From Schumannella sp. 10F1B-5-1 (lineage in GTDB: Bacteria > Actinomycetota > Actinomycetes > Actinomycetales > Microbacteriaceae): DNA of 64,000 bases. Location of the stretch: positions 252,774-316,773 of the forward strand of contig NZ_VHQH01000036.1 in the NCBI RefSeq assembly GCF_006517535.1. Reading direction: 5' to 3'. Positions within the stretch are counted from its first letter, which is position 1. The number at the start of each line of letters is the position of its first letter. Positions 7,922-16,425 of this stretch are shown one piece after another. The notes beneath the pieces were generated by a model. It was not told the DNA's origin, searched no databases, and was given only the letters and a program-made list of their open reading frames with translations. The position numbers were made by a program, and so were the translations under genes.

Positions 7922-9280
7922 ATGACCCCCTGGCACCGCACCCTCGCGATCGTCGTCGCGGCGCTCGTCGTCGTGGTCGGCGGCCTCGCGCTCGGCAACG
8001 CCGTGCGTCCGCCCGGCGTCGTGCGGGCCGACTACGACGGCTCCGCCCTCGTCGAGCAGCAGGGCGCGCGCGTCGTGCTGCACCTCGACCGTGCGGTGGA
8101 GGGCCTGAAGAAGGCGGATATCACGGTCGTCCCCGCCGCGTCGTTCTCCTTCCAGAAGTCGGGTGCCGCGGTCACGCTCACCTTCCCCGACCGCCTGAAG
8201 TACGGCGTCGACTACCGGCTGAGCCTGCGCCTGCCGGGCTCGGGCGAGCGCACGACGCTCGAGCAGCGCATCCGCACGCCCTGGCCGACCGTGCGCACCC
8301 TGCTGCGCGACGCGCCCGACCCGGATGCCGACCAGATCCTGTCGCGCTCGCTCGACGGGGGAGCCACGACGGTCGACTTCGCGGCCCCGCGCATCGCCGA
8401 GTACGCCGAGCTGCCCTCGCAGCTCGCGGTCACGACGCTCGACGACAACGGCGCGGCCACGCTGCAGCTCATCACCCTGCCCGAGCGCAGCGCCGACACG
8501 ATCACGACGCCCGAGCACGCGTCGATCGATCTGCTGCGCTCCTCGGGACCGAGCGGACTGCTCGGCTACACCCTGACCACCCCGCCCGGCGTCGAGCCGG
8601 CGCTGGACCACGTGCTCGAGTTCTACGACCCGACCAGCGCGGCCGGCATCGGCACCCCGATCACCGGTCTCGACGGGCAGCCGCTCTCGGTGCTCGACTA
8701 CGTCTGGGTGCCGGGCACGACCTCGCTCGTCGCGCAGGCGACCGATCAGTCGCTGCTGCTGATCGACCCGACCCGCGGGGATGCGCCCGTGCCGCTCGGC
8801 TCGCACGGCGAGCTGCGCGGATTCCTGCCGAACACCTCCACGCTCGTCGTCGCCGACCCCGACGGCGGCTCGACGATCGACTTGACGACGGGCGAGACGA
8901 CGCCGCTCGCCGTGCCCGGCGATGAGCAGCCCGCCGGCGATTACCGCGGCGAGGTGACGGTGCTGGATGCCGAGGGCCGCTACCTCGAGGTCGTCTCCTC
9001 ACCCGACTTCACGCGCGGCGCGACGGACTTCCGCGTCGTGCTCGCCGGGCCCGACGGAGCGCGCGAGCTGTACCGTCCGGCCGACGACGGCACGCGCATC
9101 CGGCAGGCCTGCCTCTCGCCGAACGCGCAGTACCTCGCGGTCGAGACGGTCTCGCCCGAGGGGCGCAGTGACGACTATCCGCAGACGCCCGCGTTCACGG
9201 CCATCTCGACGGTCGTGGTCGACGTGTCGACGGGTGCCGTCGCGCGCGGTCTGCCGGGCTTCGATCCGTCGTGGTGCTGA
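7922..9280 (+). CDS. Membrane-anchored extracytoplasmic protein, 452 aa
   Basis: A single N-terminal helix (LAIVVAALVVVVGGLAL) is followed by about 420 residues of beta-rich sequence with repeated short strands, such as STLVVADPDGGSTIDLTTGE and EVTVLDAEGRYLEVV. This suggests a beta-propeller-like domain outside the cell. There is no lipobox and no catalytic motif I recognise. It begins 40 bp after the TIGR03943 gene and may belong to the same transcript. The gene has no clear Shine-Dalgarno. It is convergent with the AlaX-type gene. Confidence 0.7.
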   Translation: MTPWHRTLAIVVAALVVVVGGLALGNAVRPPGVVRADYDGSALVEQQGARVVLHLDRAVEGLKKADITVVPAASFSFQKSGAAVTLTFPDRLKYGVDYRLSLRLPGSGERTTLEQRIRTPWPTVRTLLRDAPDPDADQILSRSLDGGATTVDFAAPRIAEYAELPSQLAVTTLDDNGAATLQLITLPERSADTITTPEHASIDLLRSSGPSGLLGYTLTTPPGVEPALDHVLEFYDPTSAAGIGTPITGLDGQPLSVLDYVWVPGTTSLVAQATDQSLLLIDPTRGDAPVPLGSHGELRGFLPNTSTLVVADPDGGSTIDLTTGETTPLAVPGDEQPAGDYRGEVTVLDAEGRYLEVVSSPDFTRGATDFRVVLAGPDGARELYRPADDGTRIRQACLSPNAQYLAVETVSPEGRSDDYPQTPAFTAISTVVVDVSTGAVARGLPGFDPSWC

Positions 9281-9307
9281 CGGTCCGGGCTGACGCTTCC
9301 CCGCTGA

Positions 9308-10174
9308 TCAGCCGCTCGCGCGCGTCGTCATCGTGACGCCGACGGCGCCCTCGAGCTCGCGGCGGGTGAGGGTGACGGTCACGGCGCCGAGCTCTGACAG
9401 CGAGCGCACGTGGGTTCCGCCGCACGGGATGCGCGCCGCGCCCTCCGGGAGGTCGGCCACCCACCAGCGGCGGTCGGTCAGGCCCTCGCCGTCGGCGTCG
9501 ATGCGCACCACCGCGCCCGTCGTCGTCCAGCCAGCGAGGATGCGGTCGACCTCGTGCCCGAGCGCCGCCAGGTCGTCGAGGGCGGCCGGGTCGAAGCCGG
9601 CCTTGCGCACCGACTTGCCGACCCGGAACTCGTCGACCGAGCCGTTCGGCGTGATCGTCGAGGTCTCGATCGCGGTGCCGTCGAAGTCCGGCGCGCCCAG
9701 CGCGTCGGTGCGTCCTTCCTTGCGCCACGCGCCCGCGAGCGCCCGGTTCAGGGCCAGCGACGCCAGGTGGCAGGCCGTGTGACCCACGCTCAGCGCCTGA
9801 CGCTGATCGGCCTCGACCGCGAGCATCACCGTGTCGCCCTCGGCCACCGCGGCATCGGCCGCCACGAGGTGCACGACGACGAACGCCCAGCCCTCGGTGC
9901 CCTTGCGCACGGGCACGTCGGTCCCGGCGAACAGGGTCTCGCCGTCGGTCGCGCCGACCACCGCATCCACGATCTCGATCGCCTCGCCGTTCGCGACGAG
10001 CATGGCGCTGTCGGGGCCCTGATCGGGCCAGCCGGCGTCGACGGGATGCACGGGCGTGCGATCGACGAGCACCGCCAGCCGGTCGCCGAGAGGCTGCATG
10101 TGCAGCACGGCCGCCGTCTCCTCGATCGAGCCGGCGGCGTAGGTCACGAGGGTGTCGGTGCGGGGGAGGGTCAC
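9308..10174 (-). CDS. AlaX-like trans-editing protein (alanyl-tRNA editing domain)
   Basis: The 288-residue protein has the two zinc-ligand motifs of the tRNA second additional domain: HxxxH in VGHTACHLASLAL (about residue 130) and CxxxH in IPCGGTHVRSL near the C-terminus. Proteins of this type hydrolyse mischarged Ser- or Gly-tRNA(Ala), or related aminoacyl-tRNAs. The N-terminal about 100 residues resemble the barrel domain found before the editing domain in AlaX-M/L forms. There is no synthetase catalytic domain, so this is a stand-alone editor. GTG 10174 lies 6 nt after a TAGCGT hexamer. Confidence 0.85.
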   Translation of the reverse strand: MTLPRTDTLVTYAAGSIEETAAVLHMQPLGDRLAVLVDRTPVHPVDAGWPDQGPDSAMLVANGEAIEIVDAVVGATDGETLFAGTDVPVRKGTEGWAFVVVHLVAADAAVAEGDTVMLAVEADQRQALSVGHTACHLASLALNRALAGAWRKEGRTDALGAPDFDGTAIETSTITPNGSVDEFRVGKSVRKAGFDPAALDDLAALGHEVDRILAGWTTTGAVVRIDADGEGLTDRRWWVADLPEGAARIPCGGTHVRSLSELGAVTVTLTRRELEGAVGVTMTTRASG

Positions 10175-10180
10175 GTCTTC

Positions 10181-10186
10181 ACGCTA
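10181..10186 (-). promoter_or_regulatory. -10-like TAGCGT before the AlaX-like gene
   Basis: TAGCGT on the minus strand is 6 nt from the GTG at 10174, with no Shine-Dalgarno. Confidence 0.55.
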
Positions 10187-10238
10187 CCGGGCGCTCGTAA
10201 GGCGGCACCGCGATATGGCGTCGGGCGATACTGGGTCG

Positions 10239-10676
10239 ATGATCTCCACCGCCCTCGCGAGCGAGCTGCGTGCGGCGGGGCTGCGCTGGGATCCGATCTC
10301 GGGCGACGCCTTCCAGCTCGCCGGGCGTGAGTTCGAGGGCGACGTGTTCACGGTCAGCGACATGACGATCGAGCCGCACCGCTATGCGACCGGCATGGTG
10401 CTCGGTTTCAACGGCACGACCGAATGGGCGCTCGACTCGGTCGCGCTCGACGACGCGCTGTGGCTGCCGCGGGAGGATCAGCTTCGCGAGCTGCTGCGTG
10501 GAGCGTTCCGCTCGCTCGAGCGACGCGCGGGCTCCGTCGGCGACGACGGAGCCGCCACCTCGACCGAGTATGTCGTCACGATCGCGCTGCGGGATGCCAC
10601 CCGCACCTTCGCGAGCGACGATCCGGCCGAGGCCTACGGTCGAGCGCTGCTCGAGCTCATCCGCGCGGCGGACTGA
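10239..10676 (+). CDS. Conserved hypothetical protein, 145 aa
   Basis: The protein begins MISTALASELRAAGLRW and contains FNGTTEWALDSVALDDALWL followed by a Leu-rich helix (PREDQLRELLRGAFRSLE). It is acidic, soluble and of unknown function. Similar short actinobacterial proteins are sometimes labelled CpaE-like in databases, which I do not find convincing because no ATPase motif is present. ATG 10239 follows GATACT (10227-10232) by 6 nt. Its last 20 bp overlap the convergent DUF4349 gene. Confidence 0.75.
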   Translation: MISTALASELRAAGLRWDPISGDAFQLAGREFEGDVFTVSDMTIEPHRYATGMVLGFNGTTEWALDSVALDDALWLPREDQLRELLRGAFRSLERRAGSVGDDGAATSTEYVVTIALRDATRTFASDDPAEAYGRALLELIRAAD

Positions 10677-11535
10677 GGAGAAGCGCTCGCCGACGACGGC
10701 GCACGACCAGCAGCACCACGAGCCCGATCACGGCCAGCGCCACGATCCAGGGCGTCAGCGCGCCGAGCACGACCAGCAGTCCGGCCCAGAAGGCGAGGAA
10801 CGCCGCCCAGCCGACCGCGAGGCCGTCGAGGAAGCTCTGCGGCTTCGGCGTCGGAGCGGCGGCGGGCGAGTTCAGCTCGAGCGTGATCGTCGACAGGGCC
10901 ACCTGGTCGTCGAGGCCACGCTTCTGCGCCTGCAGGCTCTCGAGCTCAGCCTGACGCGCGCTCAGAGCGTTCTCGAGCGCGACCAGGTCGGACGTCGTGT
11001 CGGCCTTCGCCAGCAGCGCGGTGAGGCGGTCGACGGAGGCCTGCAGCGCCGTGATGCGCGCATCCGTGTCCCGCACGAGGGTCGTGACGTCATCGCTCGT
11101 GATCGACACCGACTCGACGTGGCCGAGCTTCTCGAGCTTCGTCCGCGTCGCATCGAGGTCGTCGGCCGGGATGCGCAGGGTCAGGCTGGCCGAGGCCGGG
11201 CCATCGGCGCTCGCCGCCTGCTCGTCGCGCGCATCCACCCGCCCGTCGACGGCCGCGACCAGCTCGCCGGCCTTCGTGGCGGCCTCGGCCGGATCGTCGA
11301 CCGTCAGGGTCACGGTGCCGGTGGTGATCTTCGCGCGGTCGACGTCGGCGGGGGTCGCGGCGTTCACGCCGCCGCTGTCGGCCCGGCTGTCGCTCTGCGA
11401 CGAGCCGCCGCGCGACTGGTCGGCCTGGTCGGCCGAGCGCGGGCTCGAGCCGCTGCTCGCCGTGCAGCCGGCGAGGCCGAGGGTGAGCGCGAGCGCGATG
11501 GTCGCGCCGCCGATGATCAGGGGAGTCCTCGTCAT
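10657..11535 (-). CDS. DUF4349-domain lipoprotein
   Basis: This 292-residue protein starts with a lipoprotein signal (ATIALALTLGLAGC, lipobox LAGC). It then has a Ser/Asp-rich linker, a beta-alpha domain (GTVTLTVDDPAEAATKAGEL ... SLTLRIPADDLDATRTKLEK) and a coiled coil (LTALLAKADTTSDLVALENA, SARQAELESLQAQKRGLDDQ). It ends in two membrane helices (LLVVLGALTPWIVALAVIGL) with a basic tail. This layout matches DUF4349 proteins. It is tethered both by the lipid and by the C-terminal helices. The function is unknown; an envelope stress or structural role is possible. Confidence 0.83.
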   Translation of the reverse strand: MTRTPLIIGGATIALALTLGLAGCTASSGSSPRSADQADQSRGGSSQSDSRADSGGVNAATPADVDRAKITTGTVTLTVDDPAEAATKAGELVAAVDGRVDARDEQAASADGPASASLTLRIPADDLDATRTKLEKLGHVESVSITSDDVTTLVRDTDARITALQASVDRLTALLAKADTTSDLVALENALSARQAELESLQAQKRGLDDQVALSTITLELNSPAAAPTPKPQSFLDGLAVGWAAFLAFWAGLLVVLGALTPWIVALAVIGLVVLLVVRRRRRALLLSPPRG

Positions 11536-11729
11536 GCTCGAAGCGTGCTCGCGCAGCCGTCGCCGCACCAGACAACGTTTTGGTCGAGTTGTTCGTCGGC
11601 GTCGACTGGGCGAGCGCTGGATGCCGACTGGCAGCACCGTGCGGATCGACCCGCGCCACGTTGCCGCTTCGTAGCGTGGGACCACGGCGGACGCCCCGCA
11701 CCGCCGGCAAGCCGAACGAAGGAGTGCGT

Positions 11730-11924
11730 ATGGGAATCCTCGATGACGCCAAGGACGCGGCGCACGCCGCCGGCGAGAAGGTCAGCCGCACCGTCGACGA
11801 CGCCAAGGAGCGCATCTCGGATGCCGCCGAGGAGCGTCAGGCGGATGCGAAGGTCAAGCAGGCCGAGGCCGACCGCGACCGCGTGAAGGCGAAGAACGAC
11901 TTCAAGGAGGGTCTGCGCGACTGA
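11730..11924 (+). CDS. Small charged helical protein, 64 aa
   Basis: The protein begins MGILDDAKDAAHAAGEKV and consists almost entirely of an amphipathic, Lys/Asp/Glu/Ala-rich helix with repeated AxxxAxxK spacing. It resembles small CsbD- or LEA-like stress proteins in composition, but I cannot place it in a family. GAAGGAG lies 5 nt before the ATG. The 195 bp upstream hold no gene and should contain the promoter. A strong terminator follows. Confidence 0.75.
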   Translation: MGILDDAKDAAHAAGEKVSRTVDDAKERISDAAEERQADAKVKQAEADRDRVKAKNDFKEGLRD

Positions 11925-11960
11925 GGTCGCCGACTCCTCCACCGGACTGCTCCGGTACCG

Positions 11961-11997
11961 CGATGCCCGCCCCGGGTCCCCAGGGCGGGCATCGTTC
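11961..11997 (+). terminator. Intrinsic terminator after the small helical gene
   Basis: A perfect 12-bp stem (11961-11972 with 11983-11994) and a 10-nt loop are followed by a short TT run, 36 bp after the stop codon. Confidence 0.75.
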
Positions 11998-12050
11998 TGC
12001 GTGGGGTCGACCTGGGCGCGGGCCGACCCACCCGCGCTAACCGGCCCGCA

Positions 12051-12878
12051 CTACTTCGGCTCGTGCAGGTCGGGGTCCATCCCGGTGCGCTCGCCGGTCT
12101 CGAGCGTGGCGATCGCGGCGAGGTCGTGCGCATCCAGCTCGAAGTCGAAGACCTCGAGGTTCTGGCGGATGCGGTCGAGCGAGTTCGACTTGGGGATCAC
12201 GACGAGCCCCTGCTGCAGGTGCCAGCGGATGACGACCTGCGCCGGGGTGCGTCCGTGCCGCGCGGCGATCTCGGCCAGCACGGGCTCGTCGAGCACGGTG
12301 CCGCGGCCGAGCGGCGCCCACGACTGGGTCAGGATGCCGTGCTCGGCATCGAAGGCGCGGGTCGTGTGCTGTGGCAGTCGGGGGTGCAGCTCGACCTGGT
12401 TGATGACCGCCTTCTCGCCCGTCTCGGCGATGAGGCGCTCGATGTGGTGCGGGTGGAAGTTGCTGACGCCGATCGACTTCACGACGCCCTCGTCGCGCAG
12501 GCGCTGCAGCGCGCGCCAGGTGTCGACGTAGAGGTCCTGGGCGGGGCACGGCCAGTGGATCAGGTACAGGTCGATGTAGCCGAGATCGAGCTCGGCCAGG
12601 CTGCGCTCGGCGGCGCGGAGGGTCTGATCGAAGCCCTGGTCGTCATCCCACACCTTCGTGGTGACGAAGACGTCGTCGCGGGCGACGCCCGAGGAGCGCA
12701 CGCCGCGGCCGACCTCGGCCTCGTTGCGGTAGAGCTTGGCCGTGTCGACGTGGCGGTAGCCGAGGCGCAGGGCGCCGTCGACGAGCTGCTCGGCGATGCC
12801 GGTGTCGACCTTGTACACCCCCAGACCGAGCTGCGGGATGCGGTGGCCGTCGGCGAAGTCGAGGTACGGGGTGCTCAC
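12051..12878 (-). CDS. Aldo/keto reductase
   Basis: This NADPH-dependent oxidoreductase of about 275 residues has the catalytic tetrad Asp45, Tyr50, Lys75 and His108 (in YRHVDTAKLY, TTKVW and LIHWP) and the cofactor segment VVIPKSNS near the C-terminus. It resembles the DkgA/2,5-diketo-gluconate reductase group, but the substrate cannot be read from the sequence. GTG 12878 is preferred over GTG 12884 because TACCGT (12885-12890) then lies 6 nt away, as in many genes here. A paralogue lies at 24438. Confidence 0.9.
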   Translation of the reverse strand: MSTPYLDFADGHRIPQLGLGVYKVDTGIAEQLVDGALRLGYRHVDTAKLYRNEAEVGRGVRSSGVARDDVFVTTKVWDDDQGFDQTLRAAERSLAELDLGYIDLYLIHWPCPAQDLYVDTWRALQRLRDEGVVKSIGVSNFHPHHIERLIAETGEKAVINQVELHPRLPQHTTRAFDAEHGILTQSWAPLGRGTVLDEPVLAEIAARHGRTPAQVVIRWHLQQGLVVIPKSNSLDRIRQNLEVFDFELDAHDLAAIATLETGERTGMDPDLHEPK

Positions 12879-12884
12879 GCTCAC

Positions 12885-12890
12885 ACGGTA
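12885..12890 (-). promoter_or_regulatory. -10-like TACCGT before aldo/keto reductase
   Basis: TACCGT abuts GTG 12884 directly and is 6 nt from GTG 12878, which favours the shorter start for a leaderless mRNA. Confidence 0.5.
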
Positions 12891-12939
12891 GCGGCGGGGG
12901 CTGTTCGGGTCAGCAGTTCGGTCACGACTTCGGTGCGGG

Positions 12940-14154
12940 TCACGACCGCAGCGTCTGCACCGGCTCGGTGTCGGGGATCGGGGAGGCGTCGCGCCCGCGC
13001 AGGTCGGGCAGCGCCCGTACGGCGACGAGCGGGATGATCGCGGCGAACAGCCCGAACGCGGCCGCGGCGAGGAACCCGCCGTGCGCGTCGAAATGGTCGA
13101 TCATGACGCCGGCGATCGCCGAGCCGGCCGCGGCGCCGATCAGCTGCCCGGTGCCGACCCAGCCGTAGGCCTCGGCCGTGTCGCTGAACTTCACGCTCGA
13201 CGAGACCGCCGCGAACATGACCGCCAGCGCCGGCGCGATCGCGATCCCGGCGATCAGCACGGCGGCCGTGAGCGTCCAGAACTCCCAGGCGATCACGGTG
13301 CAGACGGCCCCGACGAAGAAGATCACGAGGCGCTTGCCGAGGCTCCACGACCCGACCGGGGCGTGGCCGAGCGCGAGTCCGCCGATGAGCGAGCCGACGG
13401 CGAACACCGACAGCACGGCGCCCGACTCGACGCTGCCCTCGCCGAACGACGCGACGACGCTCGCCTCGATCGCCGCGCAGGCGCCGATCAGCACGAAGCC
13501 GACGATCGTGACGACCAGCACGGTCGGGCGGGTCAGCACCTTGCCGAAGGCGCGCTTCGAGCGCGGGATGCGCACTCGGCCGACCTCGGGCGAGAAGATG
13601 AACCACGCGCCGCCGCCGACGCAGAACACGACCGCGACGAGGATCGCCACGACGGTCGAGATCTGGGTCGCGATGAAGGTCGTGACGACCGGGCCGGCGA
13701 CCCAGATGATCTCCTGGGCCGAGGCATCCAGCGAGAACAGCGGCGTGAGCTGGCGCGAGGTGACCATCTTCGGGTAGATGGTGCGCACGGCGGGCTGCAC
13801 GGGCGGGAACGCGAGGCCCCCGAGCAGACCCACGACCATGTAGACGGGCAGCGGCGTGCCTTCGGGCAGCAGCGCGACGAGCACCATCGTGGATGCGCAG
13901 ACCAGCGTCGTGAGGATCAGCACGGGTCGCATCGCCCAGCGCCCCATCCACCGGCTCGTGAGCGGGCCGGAGACGGCCTGGCCGATGCTCGTCGCGGCGA
14001 GCACGAGGCCGGCGGCGCCGTAGCTGTGGAACAGGTGCTCGACGTGCAGCAGGTACGCCAGCGAGAGCATGCCGGAGGGGAACCGGGCGGTCAGCTGGGC
14101 GGCGATGATGCGCCCGACTCCCGCGGTTCGCAGCAGGTCGAGGTAGAGCTTCAC
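12940..14154 (-). CDS. MFS transporter, 12-helix type
   Basis: This 404-residue membrane protein has about twelve hydrophobic segments and the loop 2-3 region QAVSGPLTSRWMGRWAMRPV typical of the major facilitator superfamily. The C-terminus is hydrophilic (LRGRDASPIPDTEPVQ). The GTG start at 14154 has GGAG 6 nt upstream and a TAGGCT hexamer at 14165-14170. It is downstream of nothing co-directional within 250 bp. The substrate is unknown; sugar- or drug-efflux-like MFS are possibilities. Confidence 0.88.
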   Translation of the reverse strand: MKLYLDLLRTAGVGRIIAAQLTARFPSGMLSLAYLLHVEHLFHSYGAAGLVLAATSIGQAVSGPLTSRWMGRWAMRPVLILTTLVCASTMVLVALLPEGTPLPVYMVVGLLGGLAFPPVQPAVRTIYPKMVTSRQLTPLFSLDASAQEIIWVAGPVVTTFIATQISTVVAILVAVVFCVGGGAWFIFSPEVGRVRIPRSKRAFGKVLTRPTVLVVTIVGFVLIGACAAIEASVVASFGEGSVESGAVLSVFAVGSLIGGLALGHAPVGSWSLGKRLVIFFVGAVCTVIAWEFWTLTAAVLIAGIAIAPALAVMFAAVSSSVKFSDTAEAYGWVGTGQLIGAAAGSAIAGVMIDHFDAHGGFLAAAAFGLFAAIIPLVAVRALPDLRGRDASPIPDTEPVQTLRS

Positions 14155-14293
14155 GGTGTCTCCGAGCCTAGTGATCTGGGCGGGTTCGGGACGCGACCGG
14201 CGGCGGAGGATCGCTGTCCTCTGACGCGGTGCCGAGGCGGGCCGCCCAGCGCAGCACAGCGCAGAGCGGCGCGGCGCGGACCGGACAGGCGTC

Positions 14294-14341
14294 GCACGAG
14301 CGGCGCGGACTGGCGTGGCACGAGCGGCGCGGACCGGCGGA
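14294..14341. repeat. Degenerate 24-bp tandem repeat
   Basis: Two imperfect copies (14294-14317 and 14318-14341) share GCACGAGCGGCGCGGAC. A third partial copy precedes them near 14264. They fill part of the otherwise geneless 14155-14422 interval, where I see nothing else besides the promoter of the MFS gene. Confidence 0.6.
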
Positions 14342-14422
14342 CCGTCGCATCGCATCGTGTCGCGCCGCGCCGCGACGCGACGCCTCAGGTGGGGCCGCGT
14401 TCAGAGCGGTGCGGGGGCCCGA

Positions 14423-15973
14423 TCAGAACGGCGCAGGATCGCGCCCGCGTTCGCGCGCGAGTTCGACCCCGAGTTCGTGTTCGAGTCGTTCGAAGAACCG
14501 GTCGATCGCCTCGGGGTCGGGATCGAGCGGCAGTCGCAGATCCGCGTGATCTCCGTTTCGGATGTTCGGCGATGCGGTGCGGTGAGGTGGGGGATCTGGT
14601 GGTGCGGTGCTCGGCACGGGTGCGACCGGGGGTGCCGGGGTGTCGTCGCGGTAGATCCGGCCGGTCTCGGAGGTCCATTCGAGCGTCCCACCGCCGACCT
14701 GGCGCACGCTCCATCCGGTGAACTGCTTCATCGAGTGGTGGCGTTGGCAGAGGTGGGCGAGGTTCGTGAGCGCGGTGGGACCGCCGAGGGCGTGGTCGAG
14801 GGTGTGGTCGAGTTCGCAGCGGATCGCGGCGGTGCGGCATCCGGGGAATCGGCAGTGCTGATCGCGGGCGCGGAGGTGGCGGCGCTGCGCCCACGCCGGA
14901 CGGTAGCTGTCGACCGCGATCACCGTGCCCGAGATCGGGTCGGTGAGCATCCGCGTCAGAGACGGGGCATTGCGAGCGAGACGGCGGGCGGTGTCGGCGT
15001 CGATGGGGGAGCATCCGATCAGATCGGCCGGGCTCTCGTCGTGGCCGACGAGCGCGAGCGCGGGCACGACGACCTGCACCTGTGCGCGGATCGCTCCCAG
15101 ATCGCCGTCCCGGTCGCCGTGGCGGGTCGGGTCGAGCGCGGGCGTGCCGGCGAGCAGCAGATCGGCGAACGCGTCGGCGCGGATCTGATCGATGCCCCGC
15201 CGGTCACGCCCCGCCCCGGCAACGCCACCGGCACCGGACCCGGCAACGGCACCGGCGCTGACAGCGTCACCATCGAGTGCGTGGGTGGATCCGTTCCGGG
15301 CCGAGTCCTGGATGCTCTGCCCCATGCGGGTGAGGCGGTCGAGGATCGCGTCGCCGATGACCATCGGCACCGTCGCGACGACGTCGCACATCCCATCCCG
15401 GCCTGGGAACACCCGCACGGCCCGCTCCCGCACAGCCTCGGCGTGACGCTCGGTCAGGCTGCGCTGAGTCAGATGTTCGGCGTAGATCTCCAACCCCGCC
15501 CGGACCCGATTCGGGGTGTCGCGAAAACAGCGGTCGAGCGCCTCCGCCTCGAACTCGGCCCGCCGTTCCTCCGGCACGGCGCGGCCGGCGGCGACGATGA
15601 CGTTCATGTGGCCGCGGCCGATCAGCCCGGCCTCCCACGCCTCCACCGCTCTCGGGTAGCGCTCGACCATCTCGACCGCGTCGCCGATCCGTGCCTGCAC
15701 CGTGCGATCCGAAAGACGAAGAACTCCGCCGAGTTCCGCCGCGATGGAACGCAGCTCCATGTCGTGCGCCCGAACCCGCGCCGACACCCCGGCCGCGCGC
15801 TCCACGGCGAGCCGCCCCGCGTCGGCGAGCATCCGCACCTCCGCGACCTGCGCCGCGCACACCCGCGCGACCACACCCTCCGCCCGCACGACGAGCCCGT
15901 CGAGCGTCACCTCCGCGGCGTCGCGGGCGGCGCCGAGATCACCGCCGCGGGATGCGGTCGCGGTCTTCTTCAT
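14423..15973 (-). CDS. DUF222 / HNH endonuclease domain protein (copy 1)
   Basis: This 516-residue protein belongs to the 13E12-repeat-like group. A long helical DUF222 region (VAEVRMLADAGRLA, HDMELRSIAAELGGVLR, TVQARIGDAVEM) precedes an HNH module near residue 400: QHCRFPGCRTAAIRCELDH, then ALTNLAHLCQRHHSMK. The Cys and His ligands and the catalytic HH are intact. The tail is Pro-rich and ends PAPF. These proteins are multi-copy in actinobacterial genomes and their role is unsettled (nuclease or mobile-element-linked). A close paralogue in opposite orientation lies at 53113. The start codon is at 15973, with a weak GCAGGT upstream. Confidence 0.88.
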   Translation of the reverse strand: MKKTATASRGGDLGAARDAAEVTLDGLVVRAEGVVARVCAAQVAEVRMLADAGRLAVERAAGVSARVRAHDMELRSIAAELGGVLRLSDRTVQARIGDAVEMVERYPRAVEAWEAGLIGRGHMNVIVAAGRAVPEERRAEFEAEALDRCFRDTPNRVRAGLEIYAEHLTQRSLTERHAEAVRERAVRVFPGRDGMCDVVATVPMVIGDAILDRLTRMGQSIQDSARNGSTHALDGDAVSAGAVAGSGAGGVAGAGRDRRGIDQIRADAFADLLLAGTPALDPTRHGDRDGDLGAIRAQVQVVVPALALVGHDESPADLIGCSPIDADTARRLARNAPSLTRMLTDPISGTVIAVDSYRPAWAQRRHLRARDQHCRFPGCRTAAIRCELDHTLDHALGGPTALTNLAHLCQRHHSMKQFTGWSVRQVGGGTLEWTSETGRIYRDDTPAPPVAPVPSTAPPDPPPHRTASPNIRNGDHADLRLPLDPDPEAIDRFFERLEHELGVELARERGRDPAPF

Positions 15974-16098
15974 ACCTGCACTGTGACAGCGGCCACCGAC
16001 ATCGGAGGAGCCCTGTCGGCCGCGTCCGAAGCCCCGCAGGGACCCCGTGTCGGAGGCCCTGCGTAGGGTCGCGAGCGGGTCCGATCCCTAGCGCTTAA

Positions 16099-16150
16099 CC
16101 GTCCACATCCTGTGGAGAAACGCCGACAACTTATTCACATCTGTGGACGA
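16099..16150 (+). promoter_or_regulatory. Cluster of four DnaA-box-like 9-mers upstream of nrdA
   Basis: Four near-matches to TTGTCCACA/TTATNCACA are packed in 52 bp: CCGTCCACA (16099-16107), the reverse of TTCTCCACA (16111-16119), TTATTCACA (16131-16139) and the reverse of TCGTCCACA (16142-16150). They form two inverted pairs with a spacing of 31-32 bp. Their position just upstream of the NrdR boxes suggests DnaA control of dNTP synthesis, known for E. coli nrdAB. Here it is only inferred. Confidence 0.5.
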
Positions 16151-16156
16151 CACGCC

Positions 16157-16203
16157 CACAAGATATTGGGGTCGAATCGAGAACGACCCCGATATATAGT
16201 GGT
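16157..16203 (+). promoter_or_regulatory. Tandem NrdR boxes overlapping the nrdAB promoter
   Basis: CACAAGATATTGGGGT (16157-16172) and CCCGATATATAGTGGT (16188-16203) match the known 16-bp NrdR operator. They lie 31 bp apart, the integral three-turn spacing expected for this repressor. The second box contains TATAGT (16195-16200), a plausible -10. NrdR binding would block transcription when dATP/ATP signals sufficient nucleotides. The nrdR gene is not in the window. Confidence 0.88.
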
Positions 16204-16425
16204 CGAGCCGCCGGGCCGGAGGCAGGGGATCACGGCTCGATCGCGTCCAGGAGCAGCACCGGAACACCGCCGGATCAGCACTTTTCCGCAGCACCGCACC
16301 ACCCGCGACAGCACTGCACGAGCACCGCATCAGGCAGCTCGGCAGCACACCGCACGGCAGAACCCGCACCACCACACAGCACCATCCACTGGGGACGCGT
16401 CTCACGACGCACGAAGGAGAACGAA
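16204..16425 (+). other. C/A-rich nrdAB 5' leader
   Basis: About 220 nt between the predicted promoter and nrdA contain no gene. The strand is rich in C and A, with many GCAC repeats and few G runs, so it would be poorly structured RNA. A GAAGGAGA ribosome site sits at its end. No riboswitch fold was recognised. Together with 15974-16098 (nothing seen), this accounts for the 452-bp gap. Confidence 0.5.

Noticed and set aside
10239..10676. CpaE-type pilus assembly protein
   Set aside because: No P-loop or receiver domain in 145 residues; database-style labels for such proteins seem unreliable.
14155..14422. CRISPR array from repeated GCGCGGAC words
   Set aside because: Repeats are directly adjacent, degenerate and without spacers. 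No CRISPR array or cas gene was seen anywhere in the window.
16099..16150. Origin of replication suggested by DnaA-like boxes
   Set aside because: Only four imperfect boxes, no AT-rich unwinding region and no dnaA/dnaN/gyrB neighbours; promoter regulation is the simpler reading.
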